NCBI GenBank assembly: GCA_963576735.1
Contig: OY755182.1
Coordinates: 6,014,001-6,078,000, forward strand
DNA from: Bedellia somnulentella
Taxonomy: Eukaryota; Arthropoda; Insecta; Lepidoptera; Bedelliidae
DNA: 64,000 nt
Direction: 5' to 3'
Below are positions 43,440 to 53,550 of the stretch, one piece after another; position 1 is the stretch's first letter; every line of letters begins with the position of its first letter. The notes beneath the pieces were generated by a model that saw only the letters and a list, made by a program, of their open reading frames with translations, ran no database searches and was not told the origin of the DNA. The translations under genes and the position numbers were made by a program.

Positions 43440-43850
43440 AATTTCGCACTGGCTGCCCTTTATTTTTGGAACACTAGGACCGGCAACATCTGTACTGGGC
43501 AAAAGCTGCTCTTTATCGGTCAACTCACTTAAATCTTGTATAATTTGGGCATTGGTTTGTCGGCGACTCATTTCTTCAGTAATAGAAAACCAATTCTGAA
43601 ATAAACAAACAAATAATAACATAACACAAGTGAAAAAAGTAACTACGTCAAAACACGGGTGGGGTCTGCACGTATCCCCAAATAAGCAAAAATGTAACTT
43701 GCCTTAGCAGAAGAGCGACGAACTTCCACTCGCCAAAAGGCCTCACGTCGGAATGAGATTAGCCGTGAAAACGAGAACATAAATTCTAAATTAAAAAAAA
43801 ATACCGTTAAAAAAAAGCGCGTGGGGTCAGTTCAGACCCCACCCGTGACG
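43440..43850 (-). pseudogene. piggyBac-like element end with transposase N-terminus (PB2)
   Basis: The minus strand from TTAA at 43851-43854 starts CGTCACGGGTGGGGTCTGAA, a piggyBac-like end with an adjacent palindrome (GTGGGGTC...GACCCCAC). An intron acceptor (TTTATTTCAG at about 43597) leads into NWFSITEEMSRRQTNAQIIQDL, a probable transposase N-terminus, up to about 43450 where family C sequence cuts it. CACGGGTGGGGTCTG also occurs at 43654-43668 in the opposite orientation. The rest of the element is missing. Confidence 0.55.
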
Positions 43851-43959
43851 TTAAAGTTTAAAAATATCGACTCTGTTGTTTATCGAATTTTGTATGTTAA
43901 ATTGGGCTACCATGAAATAGCTGACAGCGGTCCTTTTTTTTGTTTAATAATATTTTCAC

Positions 43960-45000
43960 AAAAGTGTTATAAGAAACTATCATTCTATTAGCCTTATATC
44001 CCACATCTACAAAGTTTTTATTGAAATAATAGAGAACCGAATTGCTGGACAGCTTGACTCTCATCAGCCCCCACAATAAGCTAGTTTTCGTCCCGGCTTT
44101 TCTACTACAGATACTTTTCAAACTCTAAACCAAATTATTAAGAAAAGTAAAGAAGTTAGCAAGGCCCTTTATCTGGCTTTCGTTGACTATTCCAAGGCGT
44201 TTGATAGCATTATTCATTCTTCAAATTTTTCGGTACTTCATACCCAAAGTATTGACCTTACTTATATAAGTATTCTGGAAAGCATAAACTTGCACAATTA
44301 TAGCCAATATTCAATTACATTCAGGAGGCCCTTCATTGAGGAGAGAGGAATCAAACAGGGAGACCCACCATCTTCGAAACTTTTTATTTGCACCCTAAAA
44401 GAGTTGTTCAAGAAGCTGGTAGCCCCATGGACCCACTGAAGCATTAAAATTGGTGGCAGGAGACTCACAAACCTTCGCTGCGCCGATGACATTGTCCTGT
44501 TTGCCCTATCTGCACCCGAGCTACAGCATATGTTACAGGATCTCGGCGACGCGAGCCTCGCGGTTTGATTGAAGATGAACAGGTCACAGACTAAAGCCAT
44601 TGCAACAGCAGAAAACTTAGGGTCGAGGTAGATGGGCAGGAGATACAGTGTTTTGATGAGTATATTTAAGTGGGCCAGATAGTTTTCTTCGAAAACAGGC
44701 AGGATAAAGAGGTCAAAAGACTCAAGCGCAAGCTCATCGACATGTGTATTCTGCTTACCGGACCTGATCACTGACAGAACTTCAGAAGTCCAAACTCAAG
44801 GTTTGCCCGCGAGTAACGGAGCGCAGCATTCTCTGTGTTCGCAGGACTGACCGCGTAAGGAACACCACACTGTGCTCCTTAAATGGCAACGCTGATGTGG
44901 ATGCACAAACCGCCAAGCTAAAGTGGAACTGGGCTGGTCACATAAGTCGTATAGCTCTTACTAGCTTTAATTATGTCTACTTTTTATTTTTAGTTTTAAA
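43960..45000 (+). pseudogene. RTE-type LINE reverse transcriptase relic
   Basis: A degenerate plus-strand reading with several stops: FRPGFSTTDTFQTLNQ, LAFVDYSKAFDSI, GIKQGDPPSSKLFICTLKELF, LRCADDIVLFA (RT catalytic ADD), then near the end KLKWNWAGHISRI. The GVKQGDPLSPKLF and KWRWAGHIAR patterns are characteristic of RTE-type LINEs. It is long dead. Confidence 0.75.
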
Positions 45001-45326
45001 AATGCCAGTGCTGAAATATTATTCCTCTGGTAGTTATTTCCGTCGCAATTGTAATCGTAATCGTAATTCCGTTGTAACTCAATTGAAAAGTTGACACCCC
45101 GCTACGAGTATCTGGCTGTTTAACAAGCAAGTAACTTTATACGTCCGTTAACTATTTGCTCTTTTAACTGATGATGAGATTGTCTTTTTCAAAATGTTAA
45201 TTATATGAATTATAAATATAATCCGAACGCTTACCCGTTTATAATGCTAAGGCAAGGTGGATCCATTTTCAAAACCATCCATTCATATAACTTGTTGGGC
45301 ATACTAATGCCGATGTATTGTTTCAG

Positions 45327-45528
45327 AGCCTCGTATTTCGAGTGAAGAACCATCCATTTGTTCCCGATTTCCAACAGTGCGTGTCATTTGAAGCCCTATC
45401 TCCACGACAGGAGGTGATCTATAACATCACATGTCTCAGTGCTATGTACTTCATCCCATTGACGATCATCACTGTCTGCTATTTGTGCATATTCTTCGAA
45501 ATCGCCAGGAATTCCATGGATTCAAACG
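45327..45528 (+). CDS. AKHR: adipokinetic hormone receptor-like GPCR, one exon
   Basis: A 202-bp exon bounded by TTGTTTCAG and GTGAGT, entering in phase 0 and leaving after one base of a codon. It reads SLVFRVKNHPFVPDFQQCVS (second extracellular loop with the conserved Cys), then IYNITCLSAMYFIPLTIITV (transmembrane helix 5, with the P typical of class A GPCRs) and CIFFEIARNS (start of loop 3). The mix of QCVSF, MYFIPL and FFEI.RNS fits insect AKH receptors better than corazonin or ACP receptors. Upstream and downstream exons were not found in this window, so flanking introns are long (over 18 kb downstream). The receptor acts at fat-body cell surfaces in energy mobilisation. Confidence 0.7.
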
Positions 45529-45564
45529 GTGAGTTTAGAATAAAGATTTTGGTTCTAGCCATAC

Positions 45565-45745
45565 ATACACTCACGGCTGTAAATCTCTAGAAGGGGTAGC
45601 CAGAGCTAAGGAATTAGAAATTCCTCAACCACTTTTGGAAGTTGCGTGGGGAAAAGATGGTAAAATAAAATTTGTTGTCGATGAGTCCCCAACTGCATCG
45701 CCCAACAATCCCTTAAAGGCCCCAATACTGTTAGTTGCCTCTTAT
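45565..45745 (-). repeat. family B repeat, left part, split by gypsy
   Basis: ACTCACGGCTGTAAATCTC to TAGTTGCCTCTTAT. The remainder (CTTATGTACACCCACCGG...) resumes at 55114-55145 after the gypsy element. Joining the two parts with one CTTAT copy restores the family B sequence. Confidence 0.85.
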
Positions 45746-45852
45746 TGTTGTTATTTATATAGTGTGGGTACTTTAACAATTATTGGTAAACGTCAGTCGG
45801 AATAAATCTCTCAAGCAGTTAATACGTTTTCTCATTTCTCTCCGAAATAACA
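45746..45852 (+). repeat. gypsy 5' LTR
   Basis: Very short LTR, TGTTGTTATTTATATAGTG to CGAAATAACA. The 3' copy at 55007 differs by one base (TTTCTCTCC versus TTTCTGTCC). Confidence 0.95.
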
Positions 45853-45853
45853 G

Positions 45854-45870
45854 TGGCGCAGTCGATAGGA
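45854..45870 (+). other. gypsy primer binding site (tRNA-Ser)
   Basis: TGGCGCAGTCGATAGGA follows the LTR. TGG plus CGCAGTCG pairs with the 3' end of insect tRNA-Ser, the primer used by the 17.6/297/ZAM group of gypsy elements. Confidence 0.8.
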
Positions 45871-45909
45871 TTCAGTTTTTGCAGTTAAACAGTTGTTGTA
45901 ATTGTTAAA

Positions 45910-48300
45910 ATGTCATTGCCAGCGGGAGTGTTAGCGGTTTTCAACCACGAAATCCATGATTGGGATTCCTTTAAAGGACGGTTGGAGCAATGGTTCCTGG
46001 TCAATGACCTTGAAGGTGAAGTCGAGAAAACGGCGGTTAAACGACGAGCTATTCTTTTAAGTAGTTTGGCAGAGACTACTTATCGACTCATTCGGGATTT
46101 AGCATTACCTGATGAAGTGGGAATCCTGTCTTATGGAAAAGTGATCGAGTTGTTGGACGGTCATTTTTATGAAAATCGTTGCAGTTTTGCCGAACGCCAT
46201 CGGTTTCACATAGCAGTTCAGTCACCGGGCGAATCCTTTGCGGCGAGGGCAGCGCGAGTACGTGGACTGGCTAAAAATTGCGAATTTTCATCGGCCTGTT
46301 TAGATGAGAATCTCAGAGACCGATTTGTGTTAGGGCTGGCTATGGGACCGGCTCGTGACAAATTATTTTCGGAATCGTTGGAGCAGCTCACACTACAAAA
46401 AGCGGTACGGCTGGCTGAGAGCATTGAGTGCGCCCGGGCTGGAGCTCGGATGGCGCAAGTGACTCAGCCACAGTTTGTGGAGGTTCACAAGATGGTGGCG
46501 CGCGACAACGGTGAGGCGGCTGCTGTGGTAAATCGATCCAAAGGAAATGACGGGGATCCCGGTGTGACTCGAGACAGTTTAAAGTGTTTTGTGTGCGGCC
46601 TTTTTGGACATATCGGAAAAAAATGTCGTTTCAAAAACGTTAAGTGCAAAAAGTGCGGTACGAAAGGTCACATGCAGAGAATGTGTACGGAATCAGGGAA
46701 ACTTCATGTAAATCAGCATTATTTACAGTGTTGTTCGGATGACGGCGATGTTGGTAAGAGATTATTATTTAATATTAGAACTAGCCGGGGTGAACCAATG
46801 CAGGAACAAGTTAAAGTTAATAACAGGATGTTGTTTTTTGAAATTGATACGGGCTCGGCAGTAACGGTCATTTCTGACATATTATATTTTAAATATTTTT
46901 CGGAATACCCGTTGCAATATAGTGAAAAAATTTTGTGTAGTTACAACGGCGGTAAAATAACAATCTTAGGTAAAATTGTGTTGCCATTCTGTTACAAATC
47001 TCGAACAGAAAACATAGAGGTGTTCGTCGTTGAAAACGGTGGACCGCCGTTACTAGGACGTGATTTTATTGCCAAATTTAATTTACAAATTTGCTCAATT
47101 AATAACTGTGAGTCAACAAATTACTTAGATAAGTTCACAAAGCAATATCCGAAGTTATTCTCGGACAGTTTAGGCGTTTGTAATGGTGTAGAGGTTAGTC
47201 TGAATTTAAAGCCAGGTTCGACACCAGTTTATTGTAAATCACGACCCGTGCCTTTTGCTTTAAAACCTAAACTGGAGGAAGAAATCGATCGATTAGAAAA
47301 TTTAGGCATTTTAAAACCGGTTTCTTTCTCAGAATACGCAAGCCCTATAGTTCCAGTGTTAAGGAAAGATGGCAAAATTAGGTTGTGCGCCGATTACTCT
47401 GTTTCCATCAATAAGCAATTGTTGGTTGACAAGTATCCTTTGCCGCGTATTGAAGAGTTATTTTCAAAGTTACACAATGGAGTAAAATTTTCGAAATTGG
47501 ACTTATCAGGCGCGTACCAACAATTGATTTTGAATGAACAGTCACAAAACCTTACCTGCATTAACACTCATAAGGGTCTGTATAACTTCACGAGGTTAGT
47601 ATTTGGTTTGTCATGTGCACCGGCAATTTTCCAAAGAACTCTTGCAAACATTCTGTCAGCACCCAATCATGACGTGAATTCCCACCCGGCCCCTCCCAAG
47701 GGACTACTCCAGGAGGGTGTACTACAGTTCCTTGATGACATATTGATAACTGGTAGAACCGAGGAGGAACATTTAAATAGGTTAAACGAAGTTTTCCGTC
47801 GCTTAGAAAAGGCGGGGTTAGTTCTAAAAAAAGAAAAATGCAGTTTTTTTCAGGATTCAGTGACGTATTTAGGGTTTATAATTAATAAGCATGGTTTACA
47901 TAAATGTCCAGAAAAAGTCAGTGCCATTGTCAATGCGAAGACTCCAAAAAACACAACTGAGTTAAAATCATTTTTAGGTTTAGTCAATTACTATAGGATT
48001 TTTATTAAAAGCGCATCTTCTATCTTGGCCCCATTGCATGATTTGTTACAAAAGAATGTAAAATGGCAATGGACCAAGGAACACGACGTATCATTTAAAT
48101 TAATTAAGAATGATTTGGCATCCGAAAAAACACTTGCACATTTTAACGCTGATGCGCGAATTATTTTGACGGTGGATGCGTCACCTTGGGGTCTCGGAGC
48201 TGTGTTATCTCAAATAGATAAAGATGAGGTGGAGCGTCCGATTTCATATGCATCTAGATCATTAAATTCTGAAAAAATTTCACCAATATTTATACGGTAG
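45910..48300 (+). pseudogene. gypsy gag-pol: Gag, protease, RT, partial RNase H
   Basis: 796-residue frame from MSLPAGVLAVFNHEIHDWDS. Gag has two zinc knuckles (CFVCGLFGHIGKKC, CKKCGTKGHMQRMC; residues about 221-257). The protease is FFEIDTGSAVTVI and LLGRDFIAKF. RT: ILKPVSFSEYASPIVPVL, KLDLSGAYQQL, GLSCAPAIFQRT, catalytic FLDDILITG and LGFIINKHGLHK. RNase H begins ILTVDASPWGLGAVLSQ and PISYASRSLNS, then a deletion shifts the frame and it ends at 48300. Gag and pol are fused in one frame. RT looks intact. Confidence 0.9.
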
Positions 48301-48692
48301 GTCTGTCCCTTTTTTGCTAAGAACCGATCACAAGCCACTCCTTTCCATTTTCCATCCCGAAAAAGGGATCCCCGAAGTGTCAGCAAATAGATTACAAAGG
48401 TACGCACTATTTTTATCTGCATATAATTATAAAATCGAGTATGTAAAGAGTGCATCAAACTGTGCGGACTTCCTTAGTCGTTCGATGCCGTGTGATAGCA
48501 GCGAACCGGTTTGTTACGCGAGCGCGGAGTCGCAGCACGACGCGGCGTGCTATATCAACTTCGTATTTGACTCGCAAACGGCTTTGTTATCAATAGATGA
48601 AGTCGCTCGCTGCTCCGCTTTGAATAAAATAACGTCACAAGTTATATCATATGTAAAAAATGGTTGGCCTACAAACATCGCGTCATTTCGTT
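48272..48692 (+). pseudogene. gypsy RNase H, second half after deletion
   Basis: In the shifted frame the sequence resumes as QYLYGRSVPFLLRTDHKPL, then SANRLQRYALFLSAYNYKIE and SNCADFLSRSMP, the end of a gypsy RNase H. Compared with the family, about 20 residues between SLNS and QYLYG are absent. The frame ends where LINE-5 begins. Confidence 0.85.
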
Positions 48693-49127
48693 AAACTGTG
48701 TTTTACATCTACTCACGGAAAAAAATATTATTTACTTGTTTAAAGTCTTTAATCATAACCAAAGAATACACCGAGTTGAATCTAGAAATATAAGTGATGG
48801 AACCTTTTGATTGAAAACAATATTTATCGTATATTAACGCTGTGATAAGTCAAAGTAGTTAACAGCAGAACCAGTAACGGCTTCAATTTGAAAAAGTGAA
48901 AGGCAACCGAAGTGACAGTTCGCGGACGGGAGATGCGGTGCTAGACACGAGCCAAGCGAGACCAAACAAGGATAGCATCATTACTCGAGGTCGCTTTCAA
49001 GCCCTACTACTGCGATCTCACAGCGCTTGGACCAATCACCGTGTCGAGTGAGTAATACACTACTCTATTCACTTCAATTGTTTACGTACCGGGAGCCACT
49101 AAGCCACATCATACCATTACAATACAT

Positions 49128-50240
49128 TTGCAAAGACGTCTACGAAATATGAATTGCTATGCGTGTAACCGTTCAATTAGTTTGAACGATATTTTAAAAT
49201 GTGCCTCTTGTAAAGCTACCTATCACTACCAATGCTTAAATATAACATCCGCTGTCTACTTAGCCAACTACACCACTTTTAAGCAGTCATGGAAATGTGA
49301 TTTATGTCGTAATACCACCCAACGCCGCGAAAGAAATGACAATACACCAATACGCAATCCTCAAGTGGTAGGCACAGAAAACATGTCTTGCGACGATTTC
49401 ATAAATACCTCCGCCTCTTCTAACAATTCTTGTCATTCATGTGGTCCAAGACAACAAACATCCGACACAATAAATCTTAAACAATTTAGAGACTTGCTTG
49501 ACAGCAAGATTGATGATATGAAAACTACTCTCACGCAATATATCAACGCTACGGTTTCTAAGGAGATTGCTATTGCTACCGACGCGTTAAAGTTGGAGTT
49601 CACAACTACAACCGATTTTTTATCAGCGGAGCAAAAAGACTGCCAAAAAGAAATTAATGCAACGAATAAATTGATATCTTCTCTAGAATCACAGAACATC
49701 AAACTGCAATCTGATATGCGAAGTTTGGAACGCCGTTTGGAAGCTGCAGAAAAGCACTCGCGCAGTCTGAACTTAGAAATACATGCTCTGCCAGAAAAAC
49801 GCAACGAGAACCTTTCTAAATTAGTTATGAACTTGGCAAAGATTATTAACGTTCCCCTGGCAGACACCGACATACGCTCCTGCCGCCGAGTAGCTAAGTT
49901 GAACCCGGATTCGGACCGCCCACGCACCATTCTCATCACTCTACCATCGGAACGTTTTCGGGACGAAATCATTTCAGGAGTTCGACGATACAATAAGAAT
50001 AATCACGACCTGAAACTAAACTCAACCCTCATAGGAGTACCAGGTGATGCATCTCCTATATTTGTTTCGGAACATCTTTCTCCAGAGATGAAGCAAGTAC
50101 ATGCCTTGGCTAGACAGTTCGTCAAAGAAAATGACTACAAATATGTATGGGTTAAATTTGGTAAAATATATATACGAAAGAACGAAAAATCTAATGCTAT
50201 ATTGATTAAAAGTAGGAACAGTTTTGATAATTTGAAATGA
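49128..50240 (+). CDS. LINE-5 ORF1 protein (PHD finger, coiled coil, RRM-like)
   Basis: 370 residues if started at 49128; the Met at 49149 (MNCYACNRS) just before the finger is an equal candidate. A Cys-rich PHD-like finger lies at residues 9-55 (CYACNRS, CASCKATYHYQCL, WKCDLCR). A coiled coil is at about 170-225 (NKLISSLESQNIKLQSDM, then RSLERRLEAAEK). The C-terminal half (DIRSCRRVAKLNPDSDRPRT, ILITLPSERFRDEIISGV) resembles the baculovirus FP-like/RRM domain found in many insect LINE ORF1 proteins. By family it binds element RNA and helps retrotransposition. It is separated from ORF2 by 78 bp in the same orientation. Confidence 0.85.
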   Translation: MQRRLRNMNCYACNRSISLNDILKCASCKATYHYQCLNITSAVYLANYTTFKQSWKCDLCRNTTQRRERNDNTPIRNPQVVGTENMSCDDFINTSASSNNSCHSCGPRQQTSDTINLKQFRDLLDSKIDDMKTTLTQYINATVSKEIAIATDALKLEFTTTTDFLSAEQKDCQKEINATNKLISSLESQNIKLQSDMRSLERRLEAAEKHSRSLNLEIHALPEKRNENLSKLVMNLAKIINVPLADTDIRSCRRVAKLNPDSDRPRTILITLPSERFRDEIISGVRRYNKNNHDLKLNSTLIGVPGDASPIFVSEHLSPEMKQVHALARQFVKENDYKYVWVKFGKIYIRKNEKSNAILIKSRNSFDNLK

Positions 50241-50318
50241 CAATTTTATTTTGATCCTTATTTTTATTTTATTTCTTTTATTAGTCATGCTATATAATTA
50301 TTCTAAAGTCCTATTTTA

Positions 50319-53180
50319 ATGCGTTTGTTTTATCAAAATGTAAATAGAATTAGAACAAAATTAAATACATTATTTCTGAATTTATTAAATGACGATTATG
50401 ATATTGTATGCCTATGTGAAACCAACTTAGATAGCAGTATAAAGAGTTGTGAATTGATCGATGACAGGTACATAGTTATACGGAGAGATCGTGAGGATAC
50501 CACGTCCCTTAAAACCTCTGGAGGGGGTATACTAATAGCTATAAAAAAAACATTTACATTTACGCGTTGCCTAAATTTAGAGAGTGAATTTGAGGACCTG
50601 TGGATAACGGTTTACGATCATTTATTGAAAGTGAACTACATGCTTTGCTTAGTTTACTTGCCACCTGATTTAACAAGTAATAACTATAAAAACTGGTTTA
50701 ATAATTGTATGGATAATTTGTCTTGCTTTCAAAATGCAGATACTAAGAAAATAATATTGGGAGACTTTAACTACCCCCATATAAAATGGTTACCCGATTC
50801 GAGTACAAACAGTTTGATGATTAATTATGTCAACTCAGATACTAAAATCGAATTACTCAAACAATTAATGTCCTTAGGCCATTTAAATCAATTTAATTAT
50901 ATTAATAATATCAATAATCGTATTTTGGATTTGTTTTTGACCGATCATTCCAACATAAAACTTAAGGAATGCTTATGTATGACCAAAATGGATGCCCATC
51001 ATCCTGCTTTCGAAGTCGATATTATTGGTGGCCCCAAACCACTCAAACCCTTCAGGAAAAAAGTTTTTAATTACAGAAAGTGCAACATATCAAAGTGTAT
51101 ATCATCTATTCAGTCGACTAATTGGTCAGAGCTTCTTAATAGTCAAGATATAAACATTAACGTAGACTCATTTTATTTAGCATTGCATAATATAATTTCT
51201 GAAAATACACCGAAAAAAACCATTAATAATAACGCGTTCCCAATTTGGTTTTCTGAGCCACTGAAACACTGCATAGAAGAGAAAATAAAGGCTCACAAAA
51301 GGTACAAAAAGTACGGAAATCCACGTGACTATGATGAGTTTTCTCTGCTCCGCGCTAGATCCAAACACCTAATCCAAGATTGTTACTCAAACTACATTGA
51401 AAGTATCGAAGCCTCTTTAGATATCAACAATAAGTTATTTTTCTCTTTTGTTAAGACAAAAAAGTGTAGTAGTTCTGTACCTGAAACTATGTTTCTAGGA
51501 AATACGACTGTAAGTGGACCAGCAAATGTCTGCAATTTGTTTGCCGATTTTTTTGCCTCCGTTTACGAAAAAGACAACACGAACACCCGGTATGACTTTA
51601 CACATATAATATCAAATACAACATTATCAAGTTTTACAATTGATAGGAATGACATTACGCAAAAACTAAAGGATATTAACGAGAATAAGGGTGCCGGTCC
51701 TGACGGTATCCCACCCACGTTCATAAAATCCTGCGCCGATGCTTTGTCATATCCGCTCTGTCTTATTTACAATCAAAGCCTGCAGACAGGAATTTTCCCT
51801 TCTCTATGGAAAAAAGCTTTCATCGTCCCTATACACAAATCCGGAAACATGTCAGATTGCAGTAACTACAGGCCGATTAGCATCTTGTCGTGTTTGTCAA
51901 AGATCTTTGAGTCATTTATATTCGACGCGTTAAGCTGCCATATGAAATCCCTTATAGTTCCCGAACAACACGGTTTTATGAAAGGAAAATCCGCAGTTAC
52001 AAATTTGATGGAGTATGTTAACTACATACATGAATCTTTTGGCAGACGTGAACAGGTTGATGCAATCTATACCGATTTTATGAAGGCATTTGATAAGCTG
52101 TTACACGTGCTAATAAATGGAAAACTGGAGGCTTATGGAGTGCATGGAAACTTGTTAAGGTGGCTGAAATCTTATCTTGAAAATAGATCCCAACTAGTTG
52201 CCCTTAAAGGTCACGTCTCCAAACCTATCATTGCTACGTCTGGAATTCCTCAGGGATCGTTATTGGGTCCATTGTTATTTAATATATTTATCAATGACTT
52301 GGTCAGCCACCTCGACAACCCTTGTCTCCTCTTTGCAGATGATCTCAAAATATTTAGAGCAATTAAATCTCTCGACGACTGTAGGAGTTTGCAAAGAGAC
52401 ATAAATAAATTAGATTCCTGGTGTAAAAAGAATTGTATGAAGTTGAACATAGGCAAATGCTTCACTATGACATTTTCATTGAAACGCAATAACATTAATT
52501 ACGATTACAAAATTGGGGAAACGCAGTTAGTTAGAAAATCTATCGCCAATGATCTTGGAGTGCTGCTCGATACCAAATTGTCTTTTGCTGAACAGTGCTC
52601 TAAAGTAGTAAATCAATGCTTTAAACTAATGGGATTTTTATTAAGAGTTACTAAAGATTTTAAGTACCCTCAAAGCTTGATGAAACTATACAAATCGTTC
52701 ATATTGGGAACCATCGAATATGCATGCGTTATATGGTCACCCATTTACAATGTTCACATTAATAACCTTGAATCTGTGCAGAGAAGATTCTTACGAATTT
52801 TGGCAATGCGCTCGGGATTAAGGAGAAAATTAAGTTCGCATGATGAAAGACTCAAATATTTTAAAATGGATCCCTTAATTTCTCGGCGTCAAATCCAGGA
52901 TTTATCCACCCTGCATAAAATTGTTAATGGTTCTATAACCACATCCTTGTTACCCCAAGTGCAACTAAATGTTCCACAGAGAGCATTGCGTAATACACGC
53001 CCACTAGCCATCCAGACTGTTAGGACCAACATTGCGGGTAACAACCCTATCCACAGAGTCTCTCAGATTTACAACTCTATTTGCTCAATTGCAGAAGAAA
53101 ATGCACCTGACGTTTATCATGACACATTACCACATTTTAGAAATAAATGTAGGCAATTAGTTAAAACACAAATTGATTAA
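50319..53180 (+). CDS. LINE-5 ORF2 protein (APE endonuclease, reverse transcriptase), intact
   Basis: 953 residues without interruption. APE endonuclease, residues 1-230: MRLFYQNVNRIRTK, IVCLCETNL, GGGILIAI, LVYLPPDLT, ILGDFNYPHI, and DAHHPAFEVDI, with N, E, D and H positions of the nuclease visible. Reverse transcriptase about 450-720: GAGPDGIPPTFIKS, YRPISILSCLSKIFE, HGFMKGKSAVTNL, IYTDFMKAFDKL, GIPQGSLLGPLLFNIFINDL, catalytic LFADDLKIFRA. The C-terminal region (LGVLLDTKLSFAEQ, EYACVIWSPIY) follows. No RNase H. It nicks target DNA and primes cDNA synthesis from the 3' end. Confidence 0.92.
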   Translation: MRLFYQNVNRIRTKLNTLFLNLLNDDYDIVCLCETNLDSSIKSCELIDDRYIVIRRDREDTTSLKTSGGGILIAIKKTFTFTRCLNLESEFEDLWITVYDHLLKVNYMLCLVYLPPDLTSNNYKNWFNNCMDNLSCFQNADTKKIILGDFNYPHIKWLPDSSTNSLMINYVNSDTKIELLKQLMSLGHLNQFNYINNINNRILDLFLTDHSNIKLKECLCMTKMDAHHPAFEVDIIGGPKPLKPFRKKVFNYRKCNISKCISSIQSTNWSELLNSQDININVDSFYLALHNIISENTPKKTINNNAFPIWFSEPLKHCIEEKIKAHKRYKKYGNPRDYDEFSLLRARSKHLIQDCYSNYIESIEASLDINNKLFFSFVKTKKCSSSVPETMFLGNTTVSGPANVCNLFADFFASVYEKDNTNTRYDFTHIISNTTLSSFTIDRNDITQKLKDINENKGAGPDGIPPTFIKSCADALSYPLCLIYNQSLQTGIFPSLWKKAFIVPIHKSGNMSDCSNYRPISILSCLSKIFESFIFDALSCHMKSLIVPEQHGFMKGKSAVTNLMEYVNYIHESFGRREQVDAIYTDFMKAFDKLLHVLINGKLEAYGVHGNLLRWLKSYLENRSQLVALKGHVSKPIIATSGIPQGSLLGPLLFNIFINDLVSHLDNPCLLFADDLKIFRAIKSLDDCRSLQRDINKLDSWCKKNCMKLNIGKCFTMTFSLKRNNINYDYKIGETQLVRKSIANDLGVLLDTKLSFAEQCSKVVNQCFKLMGFLLRVTKDFKYPQSLMKLYKSFILGTIEYACVIWSPIYNVHINNLESVQRRFLRILAMRSGLRRKLSSHDERLKYFKMDPLISRRQIQDLSTLHKIVNGSITTSLLPQVQLNVPQRALRNTRPLAIQTVRTNIAGNNPIHRVSQIYNSICSIAEENAPDVYHDTLPHFRNKCRQLVKTQID

Positions 53181-53182
53181 TT

Positions 53183-53550
53183 AATATAATGTAATGCAAT
53201 TATTATTTCAAAATCATCATTGTCAAATCATATCTTTTACTTTATTGTTAATTTTATTTTATTGAATTATAATATTATTATTTTAATTTAATTTTAATTT
53301 TGTCATTATTAATTATTTTGTGTTATTCTTTAGGGTTTTTTTTTTTTTATTTTTTGATTATTTTATATTGTTTCAAGTAATTTTAATAATAATAATAATT
53401 TAATGAGAAGGAAAACGATAACGACCAATAATGTTGTGTGCACTATTTTTGGCATTGTAACAGATCCGAATCAATGTTGTATCATGAAAGAAAATGTTTG
53501 TTATAATGCTGTTTGTGTACCTATTAAATAAATAAATAAATAAATAAATA
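53183..53550 (+). other. LINE-5 3' UTR and tail
   Basis: AT-rich 3' UTR with ATAATAATAATAATT and a T run, ending in about six AAAT repeats (to 53550). Confidence 0.75.

Larger units (their letters stand above)
48693..53550 (+). mobile_element. LINE-5: complete two-ORF non-LTR retrotransposon
   Basis: Inserted between gypsy RNase H and integrase. A 5' leader of about 430 bp precedes ORF1, and ORF2 is followed by a 370-bp 3' UTR and an AAAT-repeat tail. Gypsy resumes with GATAAGGAACTTCGTCC at about 53551. I could not define a clean target duplication, so the 5' edge is accurate to about 20 bp. Both ORFs are open, so it may be active. The PHD ORF1, APE endonuclease and AAAT tail fit the CR1-like side of LINEs. 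Confidence 0.88.

Noticed and set aside
44298..44771. 157-residue minus-strand frame
   Set aside because: Antisense of the RTE-type RT relic. The plus strand, though broken, carries the RT motifs.
49433..49993. Long open frame on the strand opposite LINE-5 ORF1
   Set aside because: It is the antisense shadow of a clear coding region, with no domain and low-complexity composition. The same applies to frames opposite 5848-6276, 6734-7114 and 54579-54821.
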